Part shown: piece by piece, positions 52,430-63,510 of the stretch
Numbering within the stretch: the first letter of the stretch is position 1
Layout: each line of letters starts with the position of its first letter
Assembly (NCBI RefSeq): GCF_024198175.1
Contig: NZ_JAJVKV010000006.1
Span: 310,001 to 374,000 of the forward strand
DNA: 64,000 nt
Direction: 5' to 3'
Source of the DNA: Pyxidicoccus xibeiensis
Lineage (GTDB): Bacteria; Myxococcota; Myxococcia; Myxococcales; Myxococcaceae
The notes under the pieces: model-generated
Databases searched by the model: none
Told to the model about the DNA's origin: nothing
Seen by the model: only the letters and a program-made list of their open reading frames with translations
Program-made: the position numbers and the translations under genes

Positions 52430-53326
52430 ATGCGCTTCGAATTCGAGCACCTGGGCACGACGACTCCCTTCGAGCTCTCCGAAGGACAGCACCTGCTGGG
52501 AGGAGACGCCGCGGACGACATCCGCCTGGAGGGACTGCCACCCCGGCTGCTGTCCCTGCGCATCGAAGCGCGCCGGCTCATGGTGGAGGCGGCCCGGACG
52601 TTCTCGGTGAATGGCGTTCTCACCCCTCCGGGGGTGCCCCGGCTGGTGCTGCCCGGAGAGGTGCTCGGCCTGCCGGAGGAGATGTGCCTGCGAGTGCTCC
52701 AGGAGTCCGTGGGTGAGCGCGGCCTGGGCACCGTGGCCGTGCTCAAGGGCCTGCTGACAGGCGCGGAGGCGCTGGCCCCATCCCGAGCAGCCACCCTCAC
52801 CTGCCTCACCGGCCTGGACGTGGGTCGCACGCATGCCCTCGCGGAGCCGTGCACGGAGCTCGGACGGGGCAGCGAGGCGACCCTCCGGCTGAGAGACCGC
52901 GCCGTGTCCCGCACCCATGCACGCATCCTCCAGGACGAGGCCGGGTTCACCCTGGAGGACCTGCACAGCCCCAACGGCGTCTTCCTCAACGGCCAGCGCG
53001 TTCGAGGAAGCACGCCGCTCGCCGATGGGGACGTCATCGAGTTGGGCCGCTCGCTGCTGCGCTTCCAGGCCGCCGTGGAGGAACCGCCGCCCCCTCCCGA
53101 GCCAGCGCCGCCTCCGGAGCCAGTCACCCCGTTGGAGGCGCCCCCGGGGGACGGCCCGCCACCGGAGTCCACCGCCCTCCCGGAGGCGCCGGCTCCCGTG
53201 TCCGAAGCACCGGACGCGAAGCCCCCGCTGCCCAGGGCTCGCGGCGAGTGGTGGTTGATTGGCGTGGGCGCGGCGGCGGCGCTCGCCGGCCTCGTCGTCA
53301 CCTATGCGCTGGCGACCAGCGGCTGA
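52430..53326 (+). CDS. Tandem FHA-domain membrane protein
   Basis: 298 residues from ATG 52430 (TTG 52412 possible). Residues 1-95 look like a degenerate FHA fold (HLLGGDAADDIRL, LLSLRIEARRLMVEA, FSVNGVL) lacking the Arg and Ser-x-x-His of the phosphopeptide pocket. Residues 125-205 are a canonical FHA domain (LGRGSEATLRLRDRAVSRTHARI, SPNGVFLNGQRV). Both should be cytoplasmic: a Pro/Glu-rich linker and a single C-terminal helix (LIGVGAAAALAGLVVTYALA) tether it to the membrane by its tail. No kinase is adjacent. Its partner is unknown. Convergent with the next gene, 10 bp away. Confidence 0.85.
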   Translation: MRFEFEHLGTTTPFELSEGQHLLGGDAADDIRLEGLPPRLLSLRIEARRLMVEAARTFSVNGVLTPPGVPRLVLPGEVLGLPEEMCLRVLQESVGERGLGTVAVLKGLLTGAEALAPSRAATLTCLTGLDVGRTHALAEPCTELGRGSEATLRLRDRAVSRTHARILQDEAGFTLEDLHSPNGVFLNGQRVRGSTPLADGDVIELGRSLLRFQAAVEEPPPPPEPAPPPEPVTPLEAPPGDGPPPESTALPEAPAPVSEAPDAKPPLPRARGEWWLIGVGAAAALAGLVVTYALATSG

Positions 53327-53336
53327 AGCGCCCGCC

Positions 53337-53768
53337 CTACCCGGGTGTCGGCGCCAGCCCGGCCCGCTCCACCAGAATGCGGGCGAGTCGCTGGTGATGC
53401 TGGAAGAAGCTGGTGAAGTGCACGAAGCCCCACTGGCCCCGGATGGCGTAGACCGTCACGGGCCCGGGGAGCACGTCCAGCTTGCGGATGTCCGCGAACG
53501 AGAAGCGCCGGGTGCGGACCATGCCCCGGTAGGTGATGCCGCGCGCGTCCACCACGATGAGCGTGCGCGCGTAGTACGCGACCGAGACACCGAAGAAGAG
53601 GACGAAGAAGCCCGCCGACAGGAAGGTCTTCAGCGGTACCTCGTCGAAGCGGAACAGGTACAGCAGCACCGCCACCCAGAGCAGACCCGCCACGGCCATG
53701 GCCGCCGCGAAGACCCTACGGGGTCTGAAGATCTGCCCTCCGTCCACGTTCGCGTCGCGCCCGGTCAT
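53337..53768 (-). CDS. Two-helix membrane protein with PH-like domain
   Basis: 143 residues. Two membrane helices (VFAAAMAVAGLLWVAVLLYLF and FLSAGFFVLFFGVSVAYYA) are followed by a small beta-rich cytoplasmic domain (TLIVVDARGITYRGMVRTRRFSFADIRKLDVLPGPVTVYAI) that resembles bacterial PH-like domains. Function unknown. It lies 63 bp after the TPR gene start region ends on the same strand side and may be independent. Confidence 0.78.
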   Translation of the reverse strand: MTGRDANVDGGQIFRPRRVFAAAMAVAGLLWVAVLLYLFRFDEVPLKTFLSAGFFVLFFGVSVAYYARTLIVVDARGITYRGMVRTRRFSFADIRKLDVLPGPVTVYAIRGQWGFVHFTSFFQHHQRLARILVERAGLAPTPG

Positions 53769-53831
53769 GCCTCGAAACTAATGCTTCGGCCTGACACGGT
53801 CCACCTGCCCCCCTGCCCCCCTGGCAGGCGC

Positions 53832-55202
53832 TCAGCGCAGCTTCGCGGCCTTCTGTCGGGATTCCTCCTGTAGCTGTGCCCTGACGTCTGTGGCGGACGA
53901 GGCGGCATAGCGCTCGTAGAGGCTGCGTGCCTCTTCGTTGCGCCCCAGCGCCCGGTAGGACTCGGCCAGCCCGTACAGGGGTGACGCCGAGCCGGGCTCC
54001 AGCTCCATGGCGTACTGGTAGTCCGACGCGGCCTCGGCATAGCGCCGCAGGCCGATGTTCGCGCTGCCTCGCGCGGTGTAGGCCACCGCCAGCATCGGCT
54101 CCAGCTGGATGGCCTGGGTGAGGCTGGTCAGCGCGCCGCCGTAGTCCCGGGTGCCGATGCGCTGCACGCCCTGCTCATACGCGCGGCGGGCCTGGGCCCG
54201 CGTCGTGTCCGCCACCGGCCCGGAGCCCGGAGGCTGCTGGGCCGCCTGGGGTGAGGCTCCCGCCTGCGCCATCTTCGCCCGCGCCCGGGTGACGTTGTCC
54301 TGAGCGCTCTGGCGGATGGTGGCGTCCTGGGTGAGCCGCGCCGCCCGCTCCCACTTCTCCACCGCCTGCCCGTAGTAGCCCAGCACCGCGAGCGCATTGC
54401 CCAGCTTGAACAGGGCCTCCACGTGGCCCGGGTCCGCGTGGGATGCATCCAGGAAGGCGAAGGCCGCCTCGCGGTAGCGGCGCTCCTTCATCAGCGCGTC
54501 CCCGTCCCGGATGCGGCTCGCCGCGAGCGCGGAGTTCGGCGTGCGCTCCGGCTCGGCCGTCGCCGCGGCGACGGCCGTCCGCGACTCCGAGACGGCCGCC
54601 GGCGCCGAAGCCTGAGCCTGGGCTGGAGCCGCCACGGACGCGCTGGCCGGCACGGGCTGAGGCTGGGCGCCCATGGCCGTCAGGTGCTCCCGCGCCTTGC
54701 GCACCCAGACCTGCTCGCCGGGGCGCTTCTCCCGGGCGATGTACGCCTGGTACGCGGGAATCGCCTTCTCCTTCTGGCCGAGCTGCCGGTAGCTCTCCCC
54801 CAGCCCGTAGTAGCCGTCCGCGTCGTTCGGCTCGAGCTGCGTGTAGCGCTCATAAGCCTGCGCCGCGGTGGCCGCATCGCCCGCCTTGCGCGCGGCATAG
54901 CCCAGGTTGAAGAACGCCATCTTGAGGGTGGCGTCCGCCTCGGTGGCCTCGCGGAAGCGGGCGATGGCCTCAGTCACCTGCCCCTTGCGGAAGAGCACGC
55001 TGCCCAGCCCGTTGAGCGCGGCGGCGTACCCCGGCGTGTCCTTCAGCGCCTCGCGGTAGGCGGAGGCCGCCTCGTCCAGCCTGCCGGACGACAGCGCCGC
55101 CTCCCCGCGCTCGAACGCGGCCCGAGCCGGAGCGGACGGGGCCGCGGCGCCGAGCAGCAGCGTCGCGGACATGGCGAGGACCCACTTGCGCATGACGACC
55201 AT
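53832..55202 (-). CDS. Periplasmic TPR protein
   Basis: 456 residues from ATG 55202 (AGGGAGA seven bases upstream); the frame extends to 55607 but that part is antisense to purA's reading. Signal peptide ends near APARA. Four or five TPR units fill residues 30-165 (AFERGEAALSSGRLDEAASAYREAL, AALNGLGSVLFRKGQVTEAIARFREAT, FNLGYAARKAGDAATAAQAYERY); an Ala/Pro-rich linker follows; then four more (ALMKERRYREAAFAFLDAS, YEQGVQRIGTRDYGGALTSLTQAI, YTARGSANIGLRRYAEAASDYQYAM, YGLAESYRALGRNEEARSLYERY). TPR arrays mediate protein contacts; the partner is unknown. Follows purA at 83 bp. Confidence 0.87.
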   Translation of the reverse strand: MVVMRKWVLAMSATLLLGAAAPSAPARAAFERGEAALSSGRLDEAASAYREALKDTPGYAAALNGLGSVLFRKGQVTEAIARFREATEADATLKMAFFNLGYAARKAGDAATAAQAYERYTQLEPNDADGYYGLGESYRQLGQKEKAIPAYQAYIAREKRPGEQVWVRKAREHLTAMGAQPQPVPASASVAAPAQAQASAPAAVSESRTAVAAATAEPERTPNSALAASRIRDGDALMKERRYREAAFAFLDASHADPGHVEALFKLGNALAVLGYYGQAVEKWERAARLTQDATIRQSAQDNVTRARAKMAQAGASPQAAQQPPGSGPVADTTRAQARRAYEQGVQRIGTRDYGGALTSLTQAIQLEPMLAVAYTARGSANIGLRRYAEAASDYQYAMELEPGSASPLYGLAESYRALGRNEEARSLYERYAASSATDVRAQLQEESRQKAAKLR

Positions 55203-55285
55203 GACGTCTCCCTGGGTGACGATGTAGGAGCCGTAGCAGAAACCCGACGCCGCGTCAGCCCACCTTCCGGTCGACGAAGGGGCGC

Positions 55286-56608
<1,323 letters not shown>

Positions 56609-59600
56609 TTAGCACGCGCGGGGGGCCGGGTGACAGTGTTCCGAGAAGCCACAATGCAGGGCCTGGCAGGTCGCCCTCTCCCGCCCGGGCCATTCGCCCC
56701 GTACCTCCCCCCGTGCCAGGGCCCTGACGGCGTCCGCGAGCCTCCCAGCCGCCTCCTCCAGCCCTCGGGCCCCGGACAGCCACTCTGGCTCGGGCCGGGG
56801 CTCACCCAGGAAGACCACCCCCACCCGCACCGGCACCCCTTCGCGCACCATCCGCCGCGCCGCCAGCTCCAGCGCCGCCAGCTCGTGGGTGTACGCCGCC
56901 GGGCCCAGGGGATGTCGGCCGCCCGACTTGAAGGCCACCACCACCGCCTCGCCCTCGGGTGATTCCCAGAGGAGGTCCACCTCGCCCTCCAGGGCAGCCC
57001 CATCGTCCAGTGTCAGGACGAAGGCCAGCCCGCGGTGGACGGCCTGCGCCGGGGACGCGGCCATCCGCTTCGCGAGCGCCGTGTCCAGGAAGCGCTCCAC
57101 CGTGCCCAGCACCTCCTCCATGCCCTCGTCGTCCGGGAGCACGCCCGCGTCCCGCAGCAGCGAGTCCAGGTGCGCGCGCCGCTCGGAGCGCCCGGTGTCC
57201 GGGGCCGCGGCGAGCCGCAGGTCCACCTCGCGAAGCAGGCGCAGGGTGAGCCCCTCCGGGCTCTGCGCGGGCAGCCACCCGTCGGGCTCCACCAGCGGCG
57301 CAGTCCCCCGGGGCGGCGCCTCCCACGGCCACGAGGCCCCGCGCAGCCCCAGGCGGTGCACGTAGTGGAAGCGCCGGGGACACGCGAGGAAGTCCTGCAC
57401 CGAGCCTACAGATGCCACCGCGTTGCCCGGAGCCGCGCCGTCCTCCAGCCGTCCTCCGCGCACTCGCAATAGCGCGGCCTCCACACGGGCCCCCGCGCGC
57501 TCCATCGCCTCCGGGCCCGGCGGCTCCGGGTCCGCGGGCGGAGGGAGCGAGTCCACGTCCAGGTCGTTCACGAGCGCGCGCAGGTCCGACTCGGCCTCGA
57601 GCTGTGCGTCCACGAGGTGCCACCACGTGTCCTTGCCCGCGCGCGGCTCCTCGCCGCCGGACAGCACCAGCATGTCGCGGGCGCGCGTGAGGGCCACGTA
57701 GAGGAGGCGGCGGTACTCGGCGTCCTCGCGCGCCTTCAGCTCCGCGCGCACCGCATCGAAGCGCTTGGAGGTGTAGCCATCCAGCGAGTCCGGCACCCAG
57801 GGGCGCAGGGAGATGCCATGCGTGCGCTCGAAGTGCGCGCGGCCGGAGGTGGTGCGCCGCCGTCCGCCCAGGGCCGGCACCACCACCACGGGCCACTCCA
57901 GGCCCTTGGCGCGGTGGATGGTGAGCAGCTGCACCGCGCGCGGGTCGCCCGCGTCCAGCAGGTCCGCCTGCGCCTCGGTGGGGTCGTTCTCCGCCAGCAT
58001 GCGCAGCTCGCGCGCGAAGGCCACGCACCCGCCGGTGCCCCGCTCGTCCCGCCGCGACGCCAGCGCCAGCAGCTTCTCCACGTTGGCGCTCGCCTGCTCC
58101 GCGTAGGGCGAGCCCGCCAGCGCCTCGCGGTAGCCCGTCACGTCCAGCGCCGACAGCAGCAGCTCCCGCACGCCCAGCCGGTCCCGCTCGCGCCGCAGCC
58201 CCGGCAGCGCGCCGAGGAAGCGCTCCAGCCGCACCCGCTCCCGCGCGGGGAGCAGGTCCAGCACCGCGGCGTCCACCAGTCGCGGCGACGTCAGCGACAG
58301 CGGCGCATCTCCCGCCAGGAGGAACAGCGACGCGTCCGACAGGCCCACCAGCGGCGAGCGCAGCACCGCGGCGAAGCCGAGCGCGTCCTCCGGGTCCGCC
58401 AGCAGCGCCAGCAGCGAGGCCAGGTCCAGCACCTCCTGCGCGCCGTAGAAGCCGCGCCCGCGCAGCACCCGGTGCGGCACGCCGTGGCGGATGAGCGCCT
58501 GCCGGTACACCTCCAGGTGCGTGAACGTCCGGAACAGCATGGCCACGTCGCCGCCGCGCGCCGGGCGCAGCCCCTCGCCGTCCTCGCGCTCCACGGCGGG
58601 CGGAGCCCCGGGCGCCAGCAGACACCGCAGCCGCCGCGCCACCGCGTCCGCGTCCAGCCAGCGCAGGTCCGCCGCCGTGTCCGCTTCCTCCAGCTTCAGC
58701 CGCTCCACCACCGGGGCCTCGGTGAGCGAGGCCCGCACCGCGGACAGGTCGTCCTCCTTGGGGACGTAGACGACCTCGAACGGGCGCGGCGCCTGGGCGT
58801 CGGCGGCGACGAGCACCCCGGCGAAGGTGCGGTTGAAGAAGGACAGCAGCCCCGGCACCGAGCGGCGGTTGTGCTGGAGGAAGCCCCGCGCGCCGCCCTC
58901 GTCCTCGATCTTCTTCGCCAGCACGGAGAAGACGGAGACGTCCGCGCCGCGGAACTCGTAGATGGACTGCTTGCGGTCACCCACCGCGCAGAGGAAGGCG
59001 GGCTCCAGCGGCAGCGTCGCGGCCACGTCCGCGTCCGGCGCCAGCTCGCGCGGCCCGTCCTCGCGCCGCTCGGCCAAGAGCAGCACGAGTTCCAGCTGGA
59101 GGCGGTTGGTGTCCTGGAACTCGTCCACCAGCAGCGCACCGATGCGCTCCTGCACCTGGCGGCGGAACTCCGGGTGGTCTCGCAGCAGGTCCCGCGACTT
59201 CACCAGCAGCGACGTGAAGTCGAACACGTTGCGCCGCGACAGCTCCGTGTCGTGGCGCTCTTCCACCCGGCCCAGCAGCTCGCGGAAGGTGACCTCGAAG
59301 GGGGCGGTGCGCCACGCGGCCCACGCGTCGTCCAGCCGGGGGATGGAGCCGTCGCTCTTGCCGAAGACGCGCCAGTACAGCTCGCGCACGGGAGACGCGG
59401 CGCCCTTGCTGAGCCGCGCGAAGTTGCGCCCGTCCGCCTTGAAGCAGGCCCGCAGCCACGGGAAGCGCTCGCCCGTGCCGAAGTTCTCCGGCGTCATCCC
59501 GTTGAGCGCGCGCTCCAGCCCGCCCAGCAGCCGGCTCCACTCGCCCTTCGGGTCCAGACCCCGCGCCTCGCCGCACAGCCGCAGGCAGTCGGTGATGGAG

Positions 59601-60274
59601 TCCTCCAGCTCCGCGCGGGCCTCCGCCGCGTTGCCCACGGCGGCGGTGGCGGCGCGCAGCCCCTCCTCGCGCAGCTTGCGGTAGACGGCCACCAGCGCGG
59701 CCACCAGCCCGTCGGAGAAGCCCGAGCCGGAGAAGCCCAGCTCCTGGCACAGCTCGCGCACCTGCGCGTCGCCGTCCTCCAGCGCGTCCAGCACCACGCG
59801 CTCGCAGACGTCCTGCACCAGGCCCGTGGCCTCCAGCTCGTCCAGCACCTCGAAGTTCGGGTCGATGCCCACCGCCGGAGGCGCACGGCGCAGCATCTGC
59901 CCGCAGAGCGAGTGGAACGTGCCCACGGTGGCGGCGCCCAGCTCCTCGCGAAGCTGCCGCCATGCATCCGGCAGCGGGAAGGGCTTGTCCAGTCGCGCCA
60001 GCGACGCGCGCAGGTCCACCTCCTGGTCCTGCCGCGTCTCGCCCTGCGCCAGCCCGTCCAGCCGCTGGCGCACGCGCGAGCGCATCTCCGCGGCGGCCTT
60101 GTCCGTGAAGGTGAGCATGCACAGCCGCGAGGGGCGCACGGCCGGAGCGGCCTCGCGCGCGCCCGCCAGCAGGTGCAGCGTCATGGTGACCAGGCTGTAC
60201 GTCTTGCCCGCGCCGGCGCCCGCCATCAGGGCGAGGTTGCGCTCCAGCGCGAGGAGGGACGGCTCACCGCTCAT
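56609..60274 (-). CDS. addA: AddA-like UvrD/RecB-family helicase with degenerate nuclease domain
   Basis: 1221 residues from ATG 60274 (GGAGGAGGGCGG just upstream, ATGA overlap with the preceding gene). Superfamily 1A helicase: Walker A AGAGAGKTYSLVTM, LTFTDKAAAEM, Walker B LLVDEFQDTN, ADRK-like CAVGDRKQSIYEFRGAD, LLTIHRAKGLEWPVVVVP and YVALTRARDMLVLSG. The C-terminus has the RecB-nuclease layout, HRGLAFVLTL then EGEVDLLW, but the catalytic (D/E)xK reads VVVAFKSG, with Ala for Asp, and the QxxxY motif reads ELAAL. So nuclease activity is probably lost. A Cys in FLACPRRF and a C-terminal C-x4-C-x5-C could hold an Fe-S cluster. The pair would process double-strand breaks. Confidence 0.9.
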   Translation of the reverse strand: MSGEPSLLALERNLALMAGAGAGKTYSLVTMTLHLLAGAREAAPAVRPSRLCMLTFTDKAAAEMRSRVRQRLDGLAQGETRQDQEVDLRASLARLDKPFPLPDAWRQLREELGAATVGTFHSLCGQMLRRAPPAVGIDPNFEVLDELEATGLVQDVCERVVLDALEDGDAQVRELCQELGFSGSGFSDGLVAALVAVYRKLREEGLRAATAAVGNAAEARAELEDSITDCLRLCGEARGLDPKGEWSRLLGGLERALNGMTPENFGTGERFPWLRACFKADGRNFARLSKGAASPVRELYWRVFGKSDGSIPRLDDAWAAWRTAPFEVTFRELLGRVEERHDTELSRRNVFDFTSLLVKSRDLLRDHPEFRRQVQERIGALLVDEFQDTNRLQLELVLLLAERREDGPRELAPDADVAATLPLEPAFLCAVGDRKQSIYEFRGADVSVFSVLAKKIEDEGGARGFLQHNRRSVPGLLSFFNRTFAGVLVAADAQAPRPFEVVYVPKEDDLSAVRASLTEAPVVERLKLEEADTAADLRWLDADAVARRLRCLLAPGAPPAVEREDGEGLRPARGGDVAMLFRTFTHLEVYRQALIRHGVPHRVLRGRGFYGAQEVLDLASLLALLADPEDALGFAAVLRSPLVGLSDASLFLLAGDAPLSLTSPRLVDAAVLDLLPARERVRLERFLGALPGLRRERDRLGVRELLLSALDVTGYREALAGSPYAEQASANVEKLLALASRRDERGTGGCVAFARELRMLAENDPTEAQADLLDAGDPRAVQLLTIHRAKGLEWPVVVVPALGGRRRTTSGRAHFERTHGISLRPWVPDSLDGYTSKRFDAVRAELKAREDAEYRRLLYVALTRARDMLVLSGGEEPRAGKDTWWHLVDAQLEAESDLRALVNDLDVDSLPPPADPEPPGPEAMERAGARVEAALLRVRGGRLEDGAAPGNAVASVGSVQDFLACPRRFHYVHRLGLRGASWPWEAPPRGTAPLVEPDGWLPAQSPEGLTLRLLREVDLRLAAAPDTGRSERRAHLDSLLRDAGVLPDDEGMEEVLGTVERFLDTALAKRMAASPAQAVHRGLAFVLTLDDGAALEGEVDLLWESPEGEAVVVAFKSGGRHPLGPAAYTHELAALELAARRMVREGVPVRVGVVFLGEPRPEPEWLSGARGLEEAAGRLADAVRALARGEVRGEWPGRERATCQALHCGFSEHCHPAPRAC

Positions 60275-63200
60275 CCGCCCTCCTCCGTCATCCGGCGCTC
60301 GGTGATGCGGCACACTGCGCGGTAGCCGCACGTGCCGCAGTCCTGGGGCCGCGCGGCGAACTGGCCGGCGCGCAGCGTGCCCACCAGCGACTCCACCGCG
60401 TTGGGCAGGTTGAGGCCCTGCTTCTCCGCCACCTTCGCGCGCACCTCCGGGTCCGTGGACAGCAGCTCGTCCAGCTCCTGCGCGGAGACGACGTCGGTGA
60501 GGTGGATGGTGGCCCCGGTGCGCAGCGAGAACCACGCCGCCTTCTTCGCGTCCCGGTGGCCGCTCTCCCGCGCCGCATAGAGGTACAGCGGCAGCTGGAA
60601 GTCGGAGGTGAGCAGCTTCTCCTTCAGCGCGCGCTTGTCCAGCCGGCCGGACTTGTAGTCGATGACGCCCACGTCACCGCCCGCCATGTCCAGACGGTCA
60701 ATCGTGCCCTCGAACCAGACGGGCTCGTCACCCGCCTGAAGGACGACCTTGCTCCATTTGTCATCCTTCGCGCCGGGACCGAACTTGAGCTCGAAGCCCT
60801 CCGGCAGCAGCTTCTCGAAGGGCAGCCCGCGGCTCTCGTCCACCAGGATGCGACGGGCCATGGCGCGGGCGCGCTCGTGCGCCAGCTTCCACAGCTGGGG
60901 ATGGCCCACGTGGTGGAACTTCTCGAAGTGCTTGATGGCGGCCTTGAGCGCCGCCTCCAGCACCTCTTCCGGCACCTCCTCCGGCGCCTTGCCCAAAAGG
61001 CCGTGCTCCTTCAGCGCCTGGAACACCTCCTCCACCACCCGGTGCCAGAAGGTGCCACGCCCGCGCGCGTCGAACTCCTCGCCCGGCAGGTCCGGCTCGG
61101 CCACCTTGAGGCCGTACGCCAGGAAGCCCTGGAAGCCGCAGTTGCCGAAGCGCGCCAGCGCCGACGCGGACAGCGGGCGGGTGATGTCGAAGCGGAACGT
61201 CTCCCGCAGCGACGTGCGCAGCGTGTTCGCGTCCACCGAGCCCGTGTAGGGCCCGGGCTGCCGGTTCGGGTCGCCGAAGAAGAACAGGCGCTCCATCTCC
61301 ACCAGCGACAGCTCGCGCGCACCCGCGTACCAGAGCTCCTTGTCGAACTGGCGCCGGAGCAGCGGGGCCGCCGGGTCCGGCTCGGTGACGCGCAGCTTCG
61401 GCTGTGCCAGCGCCTCCAGCGCCACGCAGCGGCGCAGCTCGGCCTCGGTGAGCACCTCGTCCAGCGGAGGGATGGGCGGCAGCGAGCGCGGCGTCCACTT
61501 CAGCGCGGTGAGCCGGCGCACCTCCTCCAGGAAGGCGGACGGCACCTGCTCCTGCCCGCCCGCGGCCTCCATGGCGAAGGACAGGCTCATCGTCTCCTCC
61601 GCCGCCGCCAGCGCGCTGGCGAACAGCAGCCGGTCCTCGGTGAGGCGCCACGCCGCGCGGTCCTCGAACTCGCCGCCGGTGAGGCGGAACACGTCGCGGC
61701 CCAGGTGCTTGTTGAGGGCGGAGCGCTCCGCGTCGCCGAGCAGCGGAGACGGCGCATCCCGGCCCGGGAAGCGCCCCTCCGTCAGGCCCGCGAGGAAGAG
61801 GTGGCGGAACGAGCGGCCCGGCACCTCGGCCACGTCCAGCAGCTCCACCGCGGCGCTACGCGGTCCGCGCGGCGGCAGGTGCGCGTCCGCCATGGCGTCC
61901 CGCAGCCACCGGCCAAAGGTGCGCCGCCGCAGCTTCGGCCCGCCGCCCACCGCGCTCATCGTCCGCAGCAGCCCCTGCACGCGCTGGCGCAGCGCCTCGC
62001 GCGCCGCCTCGTCCCGCGCCCGGGCATCCACCGCCCGCGCCGCCAGGCCGCCCTCCTCGCGTGCCTCCAGCGGGCCCTCCGAGTCCACCAGCCCCAGCCG
62101 CTCCACCACGTGCCACCACGCGGCAAGCAGCTCGGAGAGGGTGCCCTCCTCGGGGATGCGGCGGCAGAAGTCCACCAGCAGCATGCAGCGCTCGCGCAGC
62201 ACCTTCACGGCGTGGACGCGGGTGCCGTCCTCCTTCTTCTGCGCCCCGTAGAGCGCCAGCAGTCGCCGGGACAGGCCATCCAGCCGCACGTCGTACGCGC
62301 CGCGCCCGCGCACCGCGCCCAGCTTGTCGTCGCGCACGGCGGCGAGCGCGAAGAGGCTCGCGGGCGCATCCGGCCCCCCGCGTGACAGCGTGGGGGCGTA
62401 GCGGCTGCCCACCAGCTCCGCCACGCGCTCGGCGGGGAAGCCGTCCTCCACCAGCAGCGGCAGGTCCAACGCCAGCCGCACCGGGCCCGCCAGGGCCAGC
62501 GGCTCGCCCCAGGGCAGGCGCACCGGCACGCCCAGCTCACCCAGCGACTCCGCGAGCCACCCGGCCTCCGGGCCCAGCTCGCGCAGCGCGATGGCGATGT
62601 CTCCGGGCGCGGTGCCCTCGGCGATGAGCCGCCGCACGTCCCGGGCCACCAGGCGGGCCTCGTCGCGCGCCGTGGCCGCGCTCCACACGCGCAGCGCGGG
62701 CACCGCGTCCTTCAGCACGTCCCGCTGCGCGCGCGGTGAGAAGAGGTGCCGGCCGAGCTCGATGAAGGGCCGGCCCTCGAAGGTGACGTCCGCCTTGAAG
62801 AGGTCCACGTGCGGCATCGTCTCGCCGCGGTTCTCGAAGGCGCGGAAGAGGGCCGCCAGCGCCGCGTCCGCCGCGGGCGAGCCACCCACCGGCGTCTCCA
62901 CCCGCAGCGTCACCCGCCGCGACTCACACGCCGCCGCCAGCGCCAGCAGCAGCTCCAGGCCCGAGGACCTGACGTCGTAGATGCCATGCAGGACGAGCGT
63001 CCCCACGCCCACCCAGGTCGCCGGCCAGGCCCCCCGCCCCAGGGCCTCGCGTGCGCCGCGCATCACGTCCTCGCGGTCCGCCAGCCCCAGCTCCGCCATC
63101 TTCTGCTCGTACAGGTGGTACAGGCGGGCGAGCACCCGCCCCCTCGCCTGCCGCTCCGTGGGGAGCACGTCCACCGCGTCCTGCAGCTCGCGCGGGGTGA

Positions 63201-63510
63201 GGCGGCCGGCCTTCAGGTCCAGCACCACGTCCAGCGCGGCGCGCGCGAAGGCGGGCTCGCGGACGTACTCGCCGAAGGGCGTGCGGCCCAGGCCCTGCGC
63301 CTGAGAAGCCACCACGGCCCGCGCGGCCACGGCCGGGCACGGGCGCCGGTTCAGCTCGCGCGCCCCGCCCAGGGCCTGGAGCAGCTCGTCCCAGGTGAGC
63401 AGGTGGGCGCCTACCGTCAGGCCGCTCGCATCCCCCATGGCCCGCAGCGCCGCCTGGCGCCGGCCGGCGTCGGGAAACACATGGAGGGTGCGGCCGGGAC
63501 GGGAGGACAT
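60271..63510 (-). CDS. addB: AddB-like PD-(D/E)XK nuclease subunit with Fe-S cluster
   Basis: 1079 residues. The N-terminal helicase-like part lacks a Walker A motif (MSSRPGRTLHVFPDAGRRQAAL), as in proteobacterial AddB, so it is probably structural or Chi-scanning. The C-terminal nuclease is intact: GTIDRLDMAGG, GVIDYKSGR and DFQLPLYLYAARE supply Asp, Asp-x-Lys and QxxxY. Four Cys (GNCGFQGFLAYG, then DCGTCGYRAVC, spaced C-x2-C-x5-C) match the 4Fe-4S staple of AddB. With AddA it should unwind and trim DNA ends for RecA loading. Its stop overlaps the addA start. Confidence 0.9.
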   Translation of the reverse strand: MSSRPGRTLHVFPDAGRRQAALRAMGDASGLTVGAHLLTWDELLQALGGARELNRRPCPAVAARAVVASQAQGLGRTPFGEYVREPAFARAALDVVLDLKAGRLTPRELQDAVDVLPTERQARGRVLARLYHLYEQKMAELGLADREDVMRGAREALGRGAWPATWVGVGTLVLHGIYDVRSSGLELLLALAAACESRRVTLRVETPVGGSPAADAALAALFRAFENRGETMPHVDLFKADVTFEGRPFIELGRHLFSPRAQRDVLKDAVPALRVWSAATARDEARLVARDVRRLIAEGTAPGDIAIALRELGPEAGWLAESLGELGVPVRLPWGEPLALAGPVRLALDLPLLVEDGFPAERVAELVGSRYAPTLSRGGPDAPASLFALAAVRDDKLGAVRGRGAYDVRLDGLSRRLLALYGAQKKEDGTRVHAVKVLRERCMLLVDFCRRIPEEGTLSELLAAWWHVVERLGLVDSEGPLEAREEGGLAARAVDARARDEAAREALRQRVQGLLRTMSAVGGGPKLRRRTFGRWLRDAMADAHLPPRGPRSAAVELLDVAEVPGRSFRHLFLAGLTEGRFPGRDAPSPLLGDAERSALNKHLGRDVFRLTGGEFEDRAAWRLTEDRLLFASALAAAEETMSLSFAMEAAGGQEQVPSAFLEEVRRLTALKWTPRSLPPIPPLDEVLTEAELRRCVALEALAQPKLRVTEPDPAAPLLRRQFDKELWYAGARELSLVEMERLFFFGDPNRQPGPYTGSVDANTLRTSLRETFRFDITRPLSASALARFGNCGFQGFLAYGLKVAEPDLPGEEFDARGRGTFWHRVVEEVFQALKEHGLLGKAPEEVPEEVLEAALKAAIKHFEKFHHVGHPQLWKLAHERARAMARRILVDESRGLPFEKLLPEGFELKFGPGAKDDKWSKVVLQAGDEPVWFEGTIDRLDMAGGDVGVIDYKSGRLDKRALKEKLLTSDFQLPLYLYAARESGHRDAKKAAWFSLRTGATIHLTDVVSAQELDELLSTDPEVRAKVAEKQGLNLPNAVESLVGTLRAGQFAARPQDCGTCGYRAVCRITERRMTEEGG

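Noticed and set aside
57617-60325. 902-residue plus-strand open frame
   Set aside because: Antisense to the AddA helicase motifs; Arg/His/Gln-rich shadow composition.
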